Assembly (NCBI GenBank): GCA_947650285.1
Contig: CANTFL010000455.1
Span: 100,675-164,674, forward strand
Source: Hyaloperonospora brassicae
Taxonomy: Eukaryota > Oomycota > Peronosporomycetes > Peronosporales > Peronosporaceae
Reading direction: 5' to 3'
Length of the DNA stretch: 64,000 nucleotides
Positions 9,548 through 21,640 of this stretch are shown piece after piece. Both the position numbers and the translations under genes were made by a program. The notes under the pieces are model-generated. The model saw only the letters and a program-made list of their open reading frames with translations, did no database searches and had not been told where the DNA came from. Position 1 is the first letter of the stretch; each line of letters opens with the position of its first letter.

Positions 9548-9687
9548 GGTATGGCTTACCTGGTGCTAATGCCGTCAGCGAGTAGACGAACCTTAACGAT
9601 CTCTGTCATCGATTGTTGTGTCAAGCAGTGCTGCGTGTGTGGGTCGCTCGCTATTTAATGCTTTGAGAGAACCTACGTTAACTGGTA

Positions 9688-11537
9688 CAGTCGTCGCTCC
9701 ATTTAGTGACCTCTATAAAGGGTTAAATTCTTGTTTCTGTACTTCGTGTCCCGCACCAAGCTGCGTCACTTGATTCTTGTATCGTAACTCTATATAAAAG
9801 ACTGAAATAATAGGGTACTAAAACGCGCAAGAACCACCAGTTTCCCTTTATATTAGACTTGCCACAGTCTCGCATTGCCTGCCACTTTGCACATTTGCTT
9901 CCGTTCCACCTTAAAAATATCGTCAAATCGAACGATTTCAACGATGGAGAAAAAGCGTCAGGTGCAGGTGCATATCACACGCACACCAGGCATAAAACTA
10001 TTCCAAATTTGAGACTGGGTCAGAGAGAAGTTCGGCCTTCGGATCTCCACAACTGCAGCATAATGGATTTGTCAGGCACCAGCCAACGCGTTTCTTGTTA
10101 CGGAAAGGAAGCGCAATCGAAAAGTGCTGTTTCCAGAGTTTGAGGCTGCGTTCTTCGCATTTTATCGTCTCAATGACGGCAAAGCTATTCTCACAGACGA
10201 TCTACTAGAAAAGAAGGTCGCTCGATCCGAGCCTTTTAAGGGATAACTGAGAACGACCTGCGCTTTCGAATGGGTGGCTGCAAAAATGCAAGACTCGACA
10301 TGGTATTTAGCAGCATGTGCTTCACGGCCAGAAAGACTCAGTTGATCGCGCTCAACTCGCAGTGAATCGAATGGAGCTAAAAGAGCTGATTGGACAATTT
10401 TCACCACGAGGTGCATGCGATTTTGACGAATCAGCTCTCTTCTATCGCCTACCTCCAAACAAGACACTGGCAACGGTCAAGCGCAACGGGAAGAAGTCAG
10501 AGATGGATCGTATCACAGTCGCGATGTGCTGCAACATGACCGAGACAGAGAGGATGGACCTCGTTGCCGTGGGCAAGCCGAAGCAACCACAAGCATTTCG
10601 CAAAGTCAACACCAAGCACATGAAGTTTTTGTAGTTTAACAACCAGAATGCGTGGCAAAATAGGTCAGCGTTTGCTGAGTGGCTCCGGCATTTCGATGCC
10701 AGGATGCCCGGGAGACGAGTGCTTCTCCTCCGGGACAACGCGTCGTGTCACTATGGCGCCGCTGAATGATACAATGTCAAGCTGGCATCCCTGTCAACGA
10801 ATATGACAGCATACTTGCAACCTCTCGACGCAGGTAACTTCATACGGATATTCTCTTGACCAGCAATTTCTCACGTGTTTTTTTCTGATAGGAATTATAC
10901 GGGCATTAAAAACGCGGTATCAGAAGAAATTTGTTCGATGGCTCCTGGATGCAATCCACACTATAATCTACCGAAAATTGAATATCCTGGAGGCTGTGCG
11001 CTTCGCCCGAACAAGTGATTAGCAACTGCTGGAGCAAGTGTGCTATCGTGGGAGCGGTAACGAGGTCCGACCTCACCCAACTACACGACTACAACAAACG
11101 CATAGATGGATCTGTTGAGGATGATTTCACCAAGATCATGGAAGGTTTGACTTGTAGCGTCAGTGTCGTCGATTACATCGGTGCGGATGACGACGAGACG
11201 ATCGAATGTGACTTAGACGTGATAGAGGATGAGGCGATTGAGCACGACAATGATGGTGACAGTGCCGATGAGGTGACGATTGGGTCATTCGAGGCGCTAT
11301 ACTGTCGTCTACGTCTGTCATCATTTATTTTGCTACAGCATGAAAATGACGAATTGACGATGAAGCTGGCAAGTATTACCGAGCACGTTTGACAGCAGTT
11401 CTCGATGCGAAATACTCAGTGTACCATGGATGAATTTCTTAGAATAGTTTAGCTTGTCCCTCCATATAAGAGCGTTTTATATAAGGAACGAGGCAAAAAC
11501 GCCACACATTTTGGTCCGCCATATGGAGGGGCAACTG
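9688..11537 (+). mobile_element. Pogo-like (Tc1/mariner superfamily) DNA transposon
   Basis: The element starts CAGTCGTCGCTCCAT (9688) and ends in the inverted relative ATGGAGGGGCAACTG (11537), so both ends read CAGTYGYCSCTCCAT inward, typical of pogo/Tigger termini. It is preceded by TA (9686-9687) and followed by TG (11538-11539), a one-base-decayed TA target duplication. The uninterrupted site survives in the duplicated segment: CTGG-TA-GTGC at 43608-43617. Length 1850 bp. It carries one transposase gene broken by stops. Confidence 0.88.
9944..11395 (+). pseudogene. Pogo/Tigger-type transposase, disrupted
   Basis: The frame opens MEKKRQVQVHITRTPG at 9944, then meets TGA and TAA codons. 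FPEFEAAFFAFYRLNDGKAI (about 10126-10185) fits the CENP-B-type DNA-binding half. The DDE part begins about 10317: FDESALFYRLPPNKTLAT carries the first acidic residue, ITVAMCCN and VGKPKQPQAF follow, then LLLRDNASCHYG with the second, then LQPLDAG with the third. A 58-base intron (GT at 10834, AG at 10890-10891) interrupts the reading exactly within LDAG-IIRALKTRY. The tail 11015-11392 is strongly acidic (DDDETIECDLDVIEDEAIEH), as in this family. It would cut and paste the element; in-frame stops make it inactive. Confidence 0.85.
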
Positions 11538-11799
11538 TGGTGCTAAATGTGAGAGCCGCTTTAGAGTGGTAACAAATCTGGCCCCCGCTTCGAGCCGATT
11601 CCATACATAAGCATTTGAACCTCCGTAATGTGCTATCTGCTACAATTGTGATTGGTACCCTAATGTTTGTGTCAAAAAACCTGTATTCTTCGGCTTAAAC
11701 AGATGCTCAACAGCCCCTTTTGTACCATGTAGTGTCTCCTCTTCTAGCCCGAAACTCGTCTCAAATCGCTGCAAAGTTTCGACATCAGGTAGTCTCATC

Positions 11800-12292
11800 T
11801 ATCTACTTGCTTTACCGGGCAATTTAGGACGCCCACGTCATCCGCTGCCCCTCAGCAGCCAAAATGAGTGAAAAACATTACTGCTAATTATCATCCTTAG
11901 CTGCATTGAAAGCCTCCACGGCGAGGTCCTTTCACGTGACTTTGCGCAATTCCGGCACAAACGTTTGTACAGGTGCTTTGGGATCATCAGATGATATCGG
12001 CAATCAGCAGTTTGTCGCGCTTAAATGCCGAGATTGTTGGTATAAGTCTTTGATACCCCTCTGGTCCAAAGTTAATCTTCAGCCGACACTAGACGCCAGA
12101 AACCTCGAGGCAATCCGATATTGCCGCCCTTTCAATTATTTTATACGGCTTCGACATATTCGTATACCAATGAGCGTACAGCAAACAAGAGAGATGTGTC
12201 GACCTGTCTTCTTGTTTCCTATAGTAGCCGAATACGACATGCCACTCGATACTCGAGAAACAATATCCTGACTGCTTCTTTTCAGTACACAT
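11800..12292 (-). pseudogene. Decayed gene of unknown family in duplicated segment (copy A)
   Basis: Minus-strand protein-like runs in shifting frames: HVVFGYYRKQEDRSTHLSC and MSKPYKIIERAAISDCLEVS, a TAG, then RLKINFGPEGYQRLIPTISA with FKRDKLLIADII, then after a frame change SSDDPKAPVQTFVPELRKVT, a TGA, KDLAVEAFNAAKDDN and a stop. Copy B at about 43873-44365 has the same disabling changes, so the gene was dead before the duplication. I do not recognise the family. In 11801-12143 the two copies differ at one base only, which is discussed under findings. Confidence 0.35.
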
Positions 12293-12800
12293 GTGGTCTC
12301 GCTAGCACTCATCCTGGTTTTCTGATGTAACCTTTGCCATCCAAGGTATGCTTTTTTCGTAGTTGATGATCGGTTTATCATCACTCTTTCGCTTCCATTG
12401 CCATATGTGAGGTGGGTAGAATAGGGGTATAAATTACGTCATGCATACGGCTGACAAGTTTACGGCAGCATGTGAATTTCTGAGACTACAGGCATAACTA
12501 CGTTTTTATCATAAGTCGAACGGAATGAGAAGCATGGCTAACTTTATGCATGCGCGTATAGTCCTGAGATATTCTCGATACACCACAGACCTAGTTGCAA
12601 GCCAACGGATGACATTCATCGTCGATCAGCTTAAATAAACACTCTCAATTTGTTCTAGCAAGCCATCTGGTAATAAGTGAAAGGTTTTTTCGAAATGTGT
12701 GACTGCCGACGAGATGTTGAAACGCGGTTAACTCGTTTTATGATATTGACATTTGTAATTGGCAAGTAAAATTACGTTCAGCCGATAAATATAATATAGT

Positions 12801-14481
12801 GAAGTATCGTTGATCGTTTCGTTGAATGGTAGTATTGTCGGCTCGTTGATACACCATATCCCCCATGTTAGATCATAAAATTTTCCAATAGGGGCTTCCA
12901 TATACGACGAGTCGGTCGACTTAGCTGGATGTACCAGTTTTGCGCTGGTCACGTGAGCAGACCGACGAACAGTAGGCACTTCTCTACATCCGCAGCTTGG
13001 TCACGCAACAATGCGGACTTAACTGACGATACAGATTCTGGCTCGAGATTGGTCTCTGTCAAGACCTTTAAACTCCTTTAGATCGCTTATTGACGATACT
13101 CGTAGCATCTGCGTCGTAATATTACCATTTAAAGTGGTCTCGGCATCGGCGATTAGTGGTCTTCTGAGACTTTCTATTCAAGATGATGAGGATGATAGCT
13201 GTAAGATCGACTTTGAGGTCACTCCTTCACTGACTCCATCTCCATATCTGTATAAAGTTCGGTTCTGGGGTCGTGGCACATACCGTCGATCGACCAGCGA
13301 TATAATAAGCCATCTTCATCCGATTTTCTATAAACTTCGCCATGGCTGCTTTAGTACGACTGCAGATGGCCAGCGGGAAACTTGGGCACCTCGTCGATCT
13401 CGCCTCCATCGTAGACATCCTGTCGCGTATCAATGCAGCTCCGAACGGTCCCAATGAAATTTGTGAATAATTCAACGAAATTTCTTAATTTATGTCCATG
13501 TTTACTGAGGCGTACTGCGACGATACGGAATGATGGTTTCTTCGTGTTATTGCAATCGGCGTGGTCGCTTAAAATGATGACCCGTAAACGATCTATCCGT
13601 AAATGGCTGGCATAATCTCCCTATCTGCTGAATCGTCACTGCTGATCAACTTGTTCATTTTTCATGAAGAGATCTGTCCACATTGACCACTTGATCGACA
13701 TCGCATTCCAATAGTGTCTGCGCATCGAAGTGTTCAGCTTTAAATCCCGCGTCTTGTAGCAACTGCATAAGACTACGGACAGCACCATCTAATTCAGGGG
13801 TGAGACAATAACTGAAGTCGGCATTTGTAGAGAATCGATTAAGCGTGATTACAAGATCTTTATCTATGGATCATTCGACAAACTTTAATTTAATCTCTTT
13901 CATTGTTATTCTTTCTTCAGCACTTCGACCTGCCAGTGTTCAAGCGTTTTCATCTTCCACTAACGTGACCGGCCGCTGTAATGTTGTCATAACGCAATAC
14001 TGTGAATTTGCTCCAGCCTTGCGATCGTGTGGATACGATTGAACTTTGAGGTTTTGTAGATCTGATCCAGCCTTGCGATCGTGTGGAGACGATCTATCTG
14101 CTTCTTTCTATATTCACTCAATCTTCACGGTCTTCTTCTTTGACGTTGCTTGAAGGTTATTATGGTGTTTAGCTTTTGCTTAAGAGCCTTCGCTTAGCGA
14201 ATCATATTTTGAAGCATGATTCGCGGTGGACCCCAAGAGCCCTTAGAAGGGGATCGAGGTTTACCTCCCAGACCGACAAGTCAATCTTCCTTTTCGACTT
14301 TCTCGCTCTCAAAGACCCTCCCGAAATCTTATCAATCTGACAATCCGTTAACTTTTCGCCTCTTGCGGTAACCTCTCATCCTCTTAATTTTCCACCCTAA
14401 GTTTCGTCTCTATCGTTACCTCTTCACCCCGTGACACATGGAAAATACCCGAGTCACCAGAAGATCCGGGTACGCGTATCA
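12801..14481 (-). pseudogene. R2-family retroelement: gag fragment downstream of LTR a
   Basis: Minus-strand remnant that begins at the putative primer-binding site after LTR a. The frame open across the LTR end reads STTMIRVPGSSGDSG, matching STTMVRVSESSGDLG in the copy at 52.8 kb. Further on, LDGAVRSLMQLLQDAGFKA (about 13735-13795) matches LDGIQGIMQLLQEAGFVPG of the 52.2 kb copy. The rest is riddled with stops and is cut off at about 12800, where the duplicated effector segment begins. Gag would package the element RNA. A 54-bp spaced direct repeat (14012 and 14066, TCCAGCCTTGCGATCGTG) lies inside. Confidence 0.55.
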
Positions 14482-15050
14482 TTGTAGTAGAGCGGAGATC
14501 ACAAAATTGCTGATGCGATACTGCCTTTCCACTGGCGCCCGGACGACCGAGTAACGGAGGAGGTTCTCCGTTTTCGTTCTCAATTCCTTCCTCACCTCGT
14601 GTACCCGTCGGTAGGGCGGGCTGCACTCTTCTCAATGGACTGGGGGGGTGATCGTTTGGAAGGCTTCACACAATTACATATTACTTGTATGTACTCGATA
14701 TGAGCGACCTAAATCTCAATCAGATCACATTGTACAATACCCAGATCTTTATCTGCTTGAACTTCTGTACACTTGAGCCATCTCGAGATCTTGAACACCC
14801 TTACTTTCGTACTGCACCCTATAGCAGTTCTCCTGATGTACGCGAGAGTACTGAACGCACCTGTACAAGCAATCCAGGTTCTACACTTGTATAGAAGAAC
14901 TGCAAAATCGTTTGCTTCGTCAAAAGGCCAAATATATAGCCCGAAAGAGATCACGCGTGTCGTTTGATGTATATTGAACTCTGTTCAATGTCAGACAACC
15001 ATCTCACAAAACCTACAACCTAGCCTATCTATGCCAGAAGACACTCGCCA
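14482..15050 (-). repeat. R2 LTR a
   Basis: Aligns by eye with the LTRs at 52837-53540, 49420-49981 and 35726-36420: ACTTGTA-GTACTCGATATGAG, CACTTGAGCC and the GGCGCC-containing block are shared. On the minus strand it ends at ACTACA, followed one base later by TGATACGCGTACC, a possible primer-binding site. Start uncertain. Confidence 0.55.
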
Positions 15051-15079
15051 CTTGTTGTCCAATGAATCGCTCTATATCT

Positions 15080-15330
15080 GTTACATAGTAGGCTCCCTGA
15101 CTAATCCCTCCCTATTTTCCGGATTGGATGCCTTTCGAATTGGAGCTCCTCTCAGATTGGATCTCTAGTTAGATCGGATCCCTCTTGGATTCCGGTCTCC
15201 ACAATGATCCGGTCCTCTCTTGGATCGGATCCCATCTCAGACCGAATCTCCCTCTCCTATCGGATCTTCATTTCGAATCGGATTTACTCCCAGACCGTAT
15301 CCCTATGTCGTGATCCACCCATCCATACTT
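15080..15330. repeat. GATC-rich degenerate repeat tract before LTR a
   Basis: Loosely repeated units of about 25 bases built on TTGGATCGGATCCC-like cores. Tracts of similar character precede R2 LTRs at 26758-26940, 35521-35725 and 49990-50160, always on the side where the internal region ends. Confidence 0.5.
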
Positions 15331-15399
15331 CATACCTAGTCCGGGTACCAGGGTAGCCGTTTTTCAGCACATTCTTCCCACCATTCTTCGATCCACTTC

Positions 15400-17720
15400 T
15401 TTACATGATGCATGGGTCATATCGTGATCTTTGGTTGATCTCGCGCTCTCCGGTGATATTTGTTATTTATAAAGTAATCCTTTTAGCGTAAACCGCATAT
15501 TACATCCTTGTCATTTGAGATGTCGCGATCTGGTACGTTTAAGAAAACGATCGTGAGCCACCCGTCTCATTTAGCATCCTCTAATAAAAGTTCCCTTCGG
15601 ACTTAAATGACGCTGACAATCTGTGGGCCATAAAGCTCAGCTAAATGGTAAATATTGTGATCACATTTACACATTTGCGCCAGTGTCTTTCAAGTCCACC
15701 TGATGGGTCGGACACCTGTTGACGGTAAACCGATCGTTTACTGACCGACACCGGCAGACGAGTTTGAAATCGACTCACGATGTTGAAGATCTCGTCTGCA
15801 CATCGAGCGAGCGATCCGGGTCTGGCTCATTATTTCGAGCAGCGAAGTCAACGGCGATCACAATTCGGGATACAATCTTAATCGATCCTATGATTCATTA
15901 TGCAGGGAATAATCGGCGGACAATGTGATCTGTAAATATTGCGGACTTATTTCTCTTGCATTTTACTCGTGCGGATATGAAACTAAATTCCATTTTGGAC
16001 AAAAATGTCCCGCGACCGATATTTAAAACGTGATCATTGCCTTGTTAAAACACTTTGCCGACCGCAATTATTTTTTGCTGCCAAATGCAGATCATCGAGG
16101 ATTGTCTTCCATTTATTTGCCGGCGCCTTCGTCTCCATAAAGTTCTTTGTTTAATCGTACCCTTTATAATATGACACAAACGCTTTACATCATCTTGGTT
16201 TACCAAGTCAATGACTGTCAGCTTTTCTTGGTCTTCCTACCGCGATCAGGGCTCTTATCGATAATTTATAATACGTTAAATCCCTTTCATCGTTACATAC
16301 AACCTACTTGACAATTCTTTACCGCCTTACACCCATATGAAACCTTCTTGCATACTTCAGCCCCTTATAGCAACCATATCTATATTAGCCTTCATTTACA
16401 CCTCGTTTAGTTGCTTCAAGTCGAATCTAATTCGCCTCGCTCAATCACGATCTAATTATTGTAGTAGAGCTCCGCGGTTTATTTCTGTCTTGTCCACTTA
16501 TGACAAATTGCTGTATACTTTTTAATATACTAACGATGGACGGTGTATTTAACAATAATATTTATTTTTGACCCTATTGCACGTTCGCTATTCTTTTCAC
16601 TTCGAATTCTTCACCCGCTAGATTAATACTTAGGTATCTTCTGAAAACAGTATTTCATTAAAATTCACTTGATCTATGTCGTCCACACTCAACCGACTCG
16701 TACGACGTCGCGAAAAATGTTTCATCTTGCAAACATGCACGACGGGAATTTAATCTGTAGAGTTTACCTGCGATCACCAACTGCACCGCGTGATCTACCG
16801 ACTCCTTAGCCAATGAAAAGGTTCCTGCCACATATGAGCTAACTGTCGCGCATGTATTTCCTCAAAGGGAGCAAGATACAGTCCCACTTGCGATTCGCGA
16901 TCAATACCCATCAGATCGCGATCTTAATTACGATAATATTCTTAATATTAGATAAAAAATTAAATGCGATCATTGAACACCGACCTCGCACGTTGATATT
17001 GACGCTGTATGTTGTATTTACATCTGCGTGGAGATCAATATTGCGGTTCAATGCTCTGTAGCGGCAAGGTTGCTTCAAAGGTCGATTTCGGGCCCCAGCC
17101 ATGAATAAAGTAAAATGGTGTGTCACCGCGAAAACGGTCTTGCGCTGTGTTGATTGCAAAAGGTAGCTGTTCTGCGTATTTGTCCCGATGTTTAATTCTT
17201 ATCCTGACATACATTTATTTGCTTGTGTCAGGGTGTAAACCATACGGTCCGCCGTCCCATTTTCTTTTGGCCAGTACGCCATAATAATCCTCTGCTTTTG
17301 CCTTGCGGTCTTATTGAAAGCTTAAAATAATTCGACATAAAGCTAGTTTCTTGCTCATTACGTTTTGCCTCACTCGTACGGCGGCTTCGTAACACGCATT
17401 TTTTTAATAATCCGGTAATGTCTAGGTAGTGCGGGACTGAGGGGATTTGCGAACACATTACCCGAAAACAGATCGACCCATTTCAGGATCTCTGGTTTGA
17501 CTTTAAATGATCTTGGTAGCGAGAGAATACGATCTATAGACAATTTTAAAAAGGTTAGGTCACTTGAATGTTTACCGACGAGCCTTAAAGATCGTACGGG
17601 CGTCCTTTGCCCGTCTTACTGTCCACACAGTCGCTCACATAGAGTGAAACACACCGGTACATTTCTCGCCAATGAAAACTCTTTATGATCCTGTGATACG
17701 TACGACCGATCCTTTTTTGT
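15400..17720 (-). pseudogene. R2 element I integrase remnant
   Basis: Integrase would insert the element cDNA into the genome. The best preserved part (plus-strand 17241-17295 read in reverse) is QRIIMAYWPKENGTADRM followed by VYTLTQANKCM. In this gypsy family the core reads NGTAE at this place, so the catalytic Glu appears as Asp here. Next comes INTAQDRFRGDTPFYFIHGW (about 17086-17145), a family hallmark of the core end. Frameshifts and stops are frequent. The C-terminal part down to 15400 aligns at DNA level with the stretch upstream of LTR g (53541-53760). Confidence 0.6.
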
Positions 17721-18479
17721 AGAACATTCACACTTGCGTGACAATGATGTAATTAATCGCGCTGCACCAGCTCTAGAACTTTTAACAAACAAATTGAAAC
17801 TACGCAAACTTCCCATTTATCCGCTGATCGAGGCCTAACAAATAACAATACACTTGGATCCACATCGTTGCCTGATGCAATGACGGCACACACCCTCGCC
17901 TGTCCTGCTTTAATCTTTACCCATACTTTGGTAAGATATACTTTTAAGTCTGAAATATATCACTGCCTATTCTGCGCTTGCATTATACGATCGATGCTCA
18001 TTTTTTACACGATGTCCTTCTGCAATATTTAATAATTATTAACTCTTTTTATTGAAGACTGAGCGATTAATGGAACCTTGATCTCGGGATCGACTTGGCT
18101 GGGCATCAACAACGAATCGAAACGGTTGAGCGTGATCAGATGTTGACGATATAGACGAAATGATACGATCAAATCTTTCTGGCGATGTAGAGGCTAGCTC
18201 GCTAAACGGTCTGGGATATTTTTCCAATCTCTCAACACGTGCTGGAAGTCGTGGATTGCAAATAATTGAAGTTTCTCTATAGCTTTGTAGAGGAGCAATG
18301 GAAAACCAAAAGCCTTGCAGGAGATCTCACTTTGCATCAGCCTGATCGCTTGAGGAATGTTTCGCAATCTTGCCCTCGTTCCGGGCTTGATCTGCGAGTG
18401 GATTCAAGCTGAGTAGCAACTCTCTATGTTCCGATGTATTTTCAATAAGATTAGTGGTATACTACGAAGTGCCAGGCAG

Positions 18480-19290
18480 GACCGTTCGTCTAGCGTTTTT
18501 CTTATGATCGCACTGTATCTTTGCTCATCCTTTTCACTCTAGCCAATCTGTCGAGCTTGGATCCCAGAAATCTTTCATCTACTTCCACCGTGGATGGCAT
18601 GGTTATCGTCGGTATCAGTTATTTACGAGGCTCAATCGCGATCAGTACCTCACCCACTTCTTCAAGCGAAATTAAACCCGCCGCCAATGCTCTCAGTAAA
18701 TGATTTTCTGACTTCCTTGACCGAAGGGATTTTCTATGAACTATTTGATAACATCAATGCCCAAATCCCCAATCGCCCATTGAGGCCGGAAAATTTAGTT
18801 AAACAGGACAGGGTTTTATACCGCGTGAGCACCGAAATCTGCGTGACACTGACATATTGCAAAAGAAAGCGATCATATGGAGAATAGCTTACACTTCTTT
18901 CTAGATCATCCGGAAAAATTGAGTTCGCTAGGCTTCAGTGCACGACTACAGAACGTGATAGGCTAATGGACCACCTCATGTTCCTGGAATACCGTAGCGG
19001 ATTCTGCCCAGTTACTAGAATACATCACAATCAATGGTATCCAGTCCAATTAAAAATGCCTCAAAAAGACGTTGTGTACTTTATCCTTATATAAAGCAAA
19101 TGCAATCTTCTTTTCCCCCAATCTCTCTCCCTTCAGCATAATGATTGCCGCATGTGATCTTGTCCGGATATCATTTACACCCACTTATAAGATCGTATTC
19201 GCGATCCTGTTTCATCATACGGTACAGACAATAATACATCTCTCGCGTGGATGTTTTTTTTTAAAGTTCACTTCGCTCATCTCATAGAGC
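18480..19290 (-). pseudogene. R2 element I RNase H region remnant
   Basis: Minus-strand reading gives LAAGLISLEEVGEVLIAIEP, a stop, then TITMPSTVEVDERFLGSKLD and RLARVKR (about 18500-18700). These sit where the gypsy polyprotein passes from RT to RNase H and resemble the linker and first strand of that part in oomycete elements. The catalytic acids cannot be assigned with confidence because of frame damage. Confidence 0.45.
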
Positions 19291-20060
19291 ACGGAAGCAT
19301 AGTGTTTTAAAGTCTTCGATAAAGCTGGTGTAGTAGTTCAGAATTCCAAAAAATATTACATCGATCTTAACGTCCGAGAAAACGGGATGTTTCATAGCGA
19401 TTCAAGTCCTAAGGATTACCTCCAATCCTGTCAGTGTGACATGATGACTCCATATGTTCCGCCTTACGACGTTCTCGGAAACGTCAAGCTATATGGATAT
19501 ATAGATTCCAATGATAAAGAAAGTATCAGAAATCGCTTTACCTCCCCATATAAGAACGTCTAGGATATGGAAGGAGTTAATATACCGCCTAACTACGATA
19601 TACAATCTCCGAATAAAGACTGATGATATCAGATTAACATCTGCATTCTTTACATTAAAAAATGGGTCAACTTTGACTCCCAAGGGCAATGCAGTCCCGA
19701 TCTTAAATGGTCTTCAACTATCCGTATAGATCATTACCGATTAGGCGTTGATAAATAAAAAGAGAATTCTATACACCGAAAGGCATCCGCAGCCATTTAA
19801 ATAATCCCGATGGCTTCATTAAGGTAGAGTTCGATCTCGCACGCACCTTCATTACCACCACCAATATTGTACTTGCCATGTTTAGAGAAGAATACCACAC
19901 ATTTTTATCAATGACTTTCAACAAAATTATGTGGATAAAATGCATGGTGTTTACCATCAATTTTCTCAGCTACTTCACCCGCCTGTAATCGTTGCTTCAC
20001 CGTATACTATTACCGTATTTCTTAATTATAACAACAATTAGTGAGGCCCACGATAAAGTA
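19291..20060 (-). pseudogene. R2 element I reverse transcriptase remnant
   Basis: Reading the minus strand: NVWYSSLNMASTILVVVMKV (palm motif A region, the catalytic Asp lost), then LMKPSGLFKWLRMPFG (19770-19820, the classic PxGLxxWxxMPFG block), a stop, YQRLIGNDLYG, a region with LDVLIWGGKAISDTF where the YxDD box should be (one Asp left), then HVTLTGLE (19420-19446) and FFGILNYYTSFIEDF (19296-19350), which match the thumb. Identification as Ty3/gypsy RT is firm; activity is excluded. Confidence 0.72.
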
Positions 20061-20799
20061 GAAGACCACATAATCTCGGCTAATAATATTCCATTAATCA
20101 AATCGGCTAACTTATCTCAAAATTTGGGGACCATCGGCCGCATACTTTGCTCGATCGGTTTCGCTTAATTGACGATATTGCTGCAAGCTGCTCCACGAGC
20201 TGCCGGGTGAAGTGCGTTTCCATTTTCCATGAGTAAAAGGCAACTCTTCCAGATTATTTGACGTAACGTTTCTTGCTCCACGATCAAGGGCACCCGGGAT
20301 CTCCTCTTTGGATATCCAATCGATAGTCACTTATTTCGTGGGAGTAATCACTCTCGATGAGACCTCCATAACCTGGTCCACAGCGTATGCGTATACATCT
20401 CCGCTCTCGTGGCAATCTACCGATATTTTGTTAGAATCTTCTTTGGTGAAACCTTCGTCAGTTGTCGTGTTTTAGCTGTTAAACGTTCGATTGAAGTGTT
20501 TTCGAGACCCACCATCTTTGACCAAATTCTCGTTCGGCTGATGGGTGGATCGTTCCTGTAGCAGATCATTTGTCTCATAATCTTATGCATCGCCCGTATT
20601 CACCTCCGAATCGTCGTTTACTATCCAAGCTTTATCTAGTACCCGATCTTTATCTTCGGGTCTGTGACAAAGCGAACACATAATTTCACGGCTGAGTTGG
20701 AGTTGAGAGCGATTAGGCCATCAGCGCCAGTTATGTCTGAGATGATCTATGATCGGAGAAAATGAGATGGGAAGGGTGGCTCAAGATCGTCTACTTAAA

Positions 20800-21640
20800 C
20801 GTAATAGATTGCGAGATCATTGATGGTAAGTATCGGTGATGTGGTTTACCCTAGAACGATTTCGGAATCTAAGAATAATCTCTACGGAGATTCGACCTCG
20901 ACCTAAGATCGCGATCTCAACATGATATCGGGAGCCTGGAGTCAGCTGCGTACAAGTCGGACGTGCACCACGCCAAGGGTCAAGAGAAGGCGTACTCGAT
21001 GTAGACCGCGTGGCTAAAGAGGCAATCTTTTGGAATGGGAGACGCGTGGCACCGGATGTTCGTGATACAGATAGGCCTAGATTCGTGTATTGGGTTCGAT
21101 TGATCAAAATTAAACATATCAATTTGCTTCGAATTGTACGTGTCGAATTCTCTTCCGGGTTGGACTATTGGACACCCGACGTCAATACATACATGCTTAG
21201 ATCAAGTGATATCTCTGGATTGTTTTCACCAGAAATAAAGGACTCTCCACCACAGCCCCAAATGCGATTGGACGCAGCAAATAAGTAAAGGCGAAGCGTG
21301 TAAAATCGCGAGACGGCTTCAGTTTCAAAGGTCGCGCAGGTGGAATATCACTATTGGCCGAGAGATCTGGATCAGAACAAGGCAACTCAGATAGCGGACC
21401 GTCTATAAAATTTGCGATTATGTGAAGGTTTACACGCGATAGTTCCAATTCCAAGCAAGGTCAATCGGCATCGACTCGTGTCCACCTGGAAGAGTGCAAC
21501 CCGCCCTACCGACGGGTACACAAGGCGATCGAATTTTACTGCAAGGAATCGGAGTATCCTTTATGTTAGTCGGTCGTCCGGCGCCAGAAGAGAGTTAGGA
21601 ACGATATTTAAAACGAGCGATCGCCTCTTCAGTATAGGTC
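20800..21640 (+). repeat. R2 LTR b inserted into element I
   Basis: Plus-strand copy sharing ATTGGACACCCGACGTC-type, GTGATATCTCTGGATTGTTT and CACCTGGAAGAGTGCAACCC blocks with LTR d (35726-36420). The reading frame SPPGR-QPA-PTGTQG is visible in pieces. It lies opposite to element I, between its protease and RT parts, so it is a later insertion or a solo LTR. Ends are approximate. Confidence 0.55.

Larger units (their letters stand above)
5621..12800 (-). repeat. Segmental duplication, copy A (interrupted)
   Basis: Three blocks, about 5621-7206, 9545-9687 and 11538-12800, align in order and orientation with the continuous segment 41894-44885. Removing the two intervening stretches leaves about the same length as copy B (near 2.99 kb in both), so the interruptions explain nearly all of the difference. 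The segment carries an RXLR effector gene and a decayed gene further along. The right end abuts R2 retroelement sequence. Boundaries are by eye and may be off by tens of bases. Confidence 0.85.

Noticed and set aside
13845..14042. 65-codon plus-strand ORF with a hydrophobic N-terminus, like a secreted protein
   Set aside because: It lies antisense within decayed R2 gag, shares no feature with the effectors, and AT-rich DNA often gives such hydrophobic runs.
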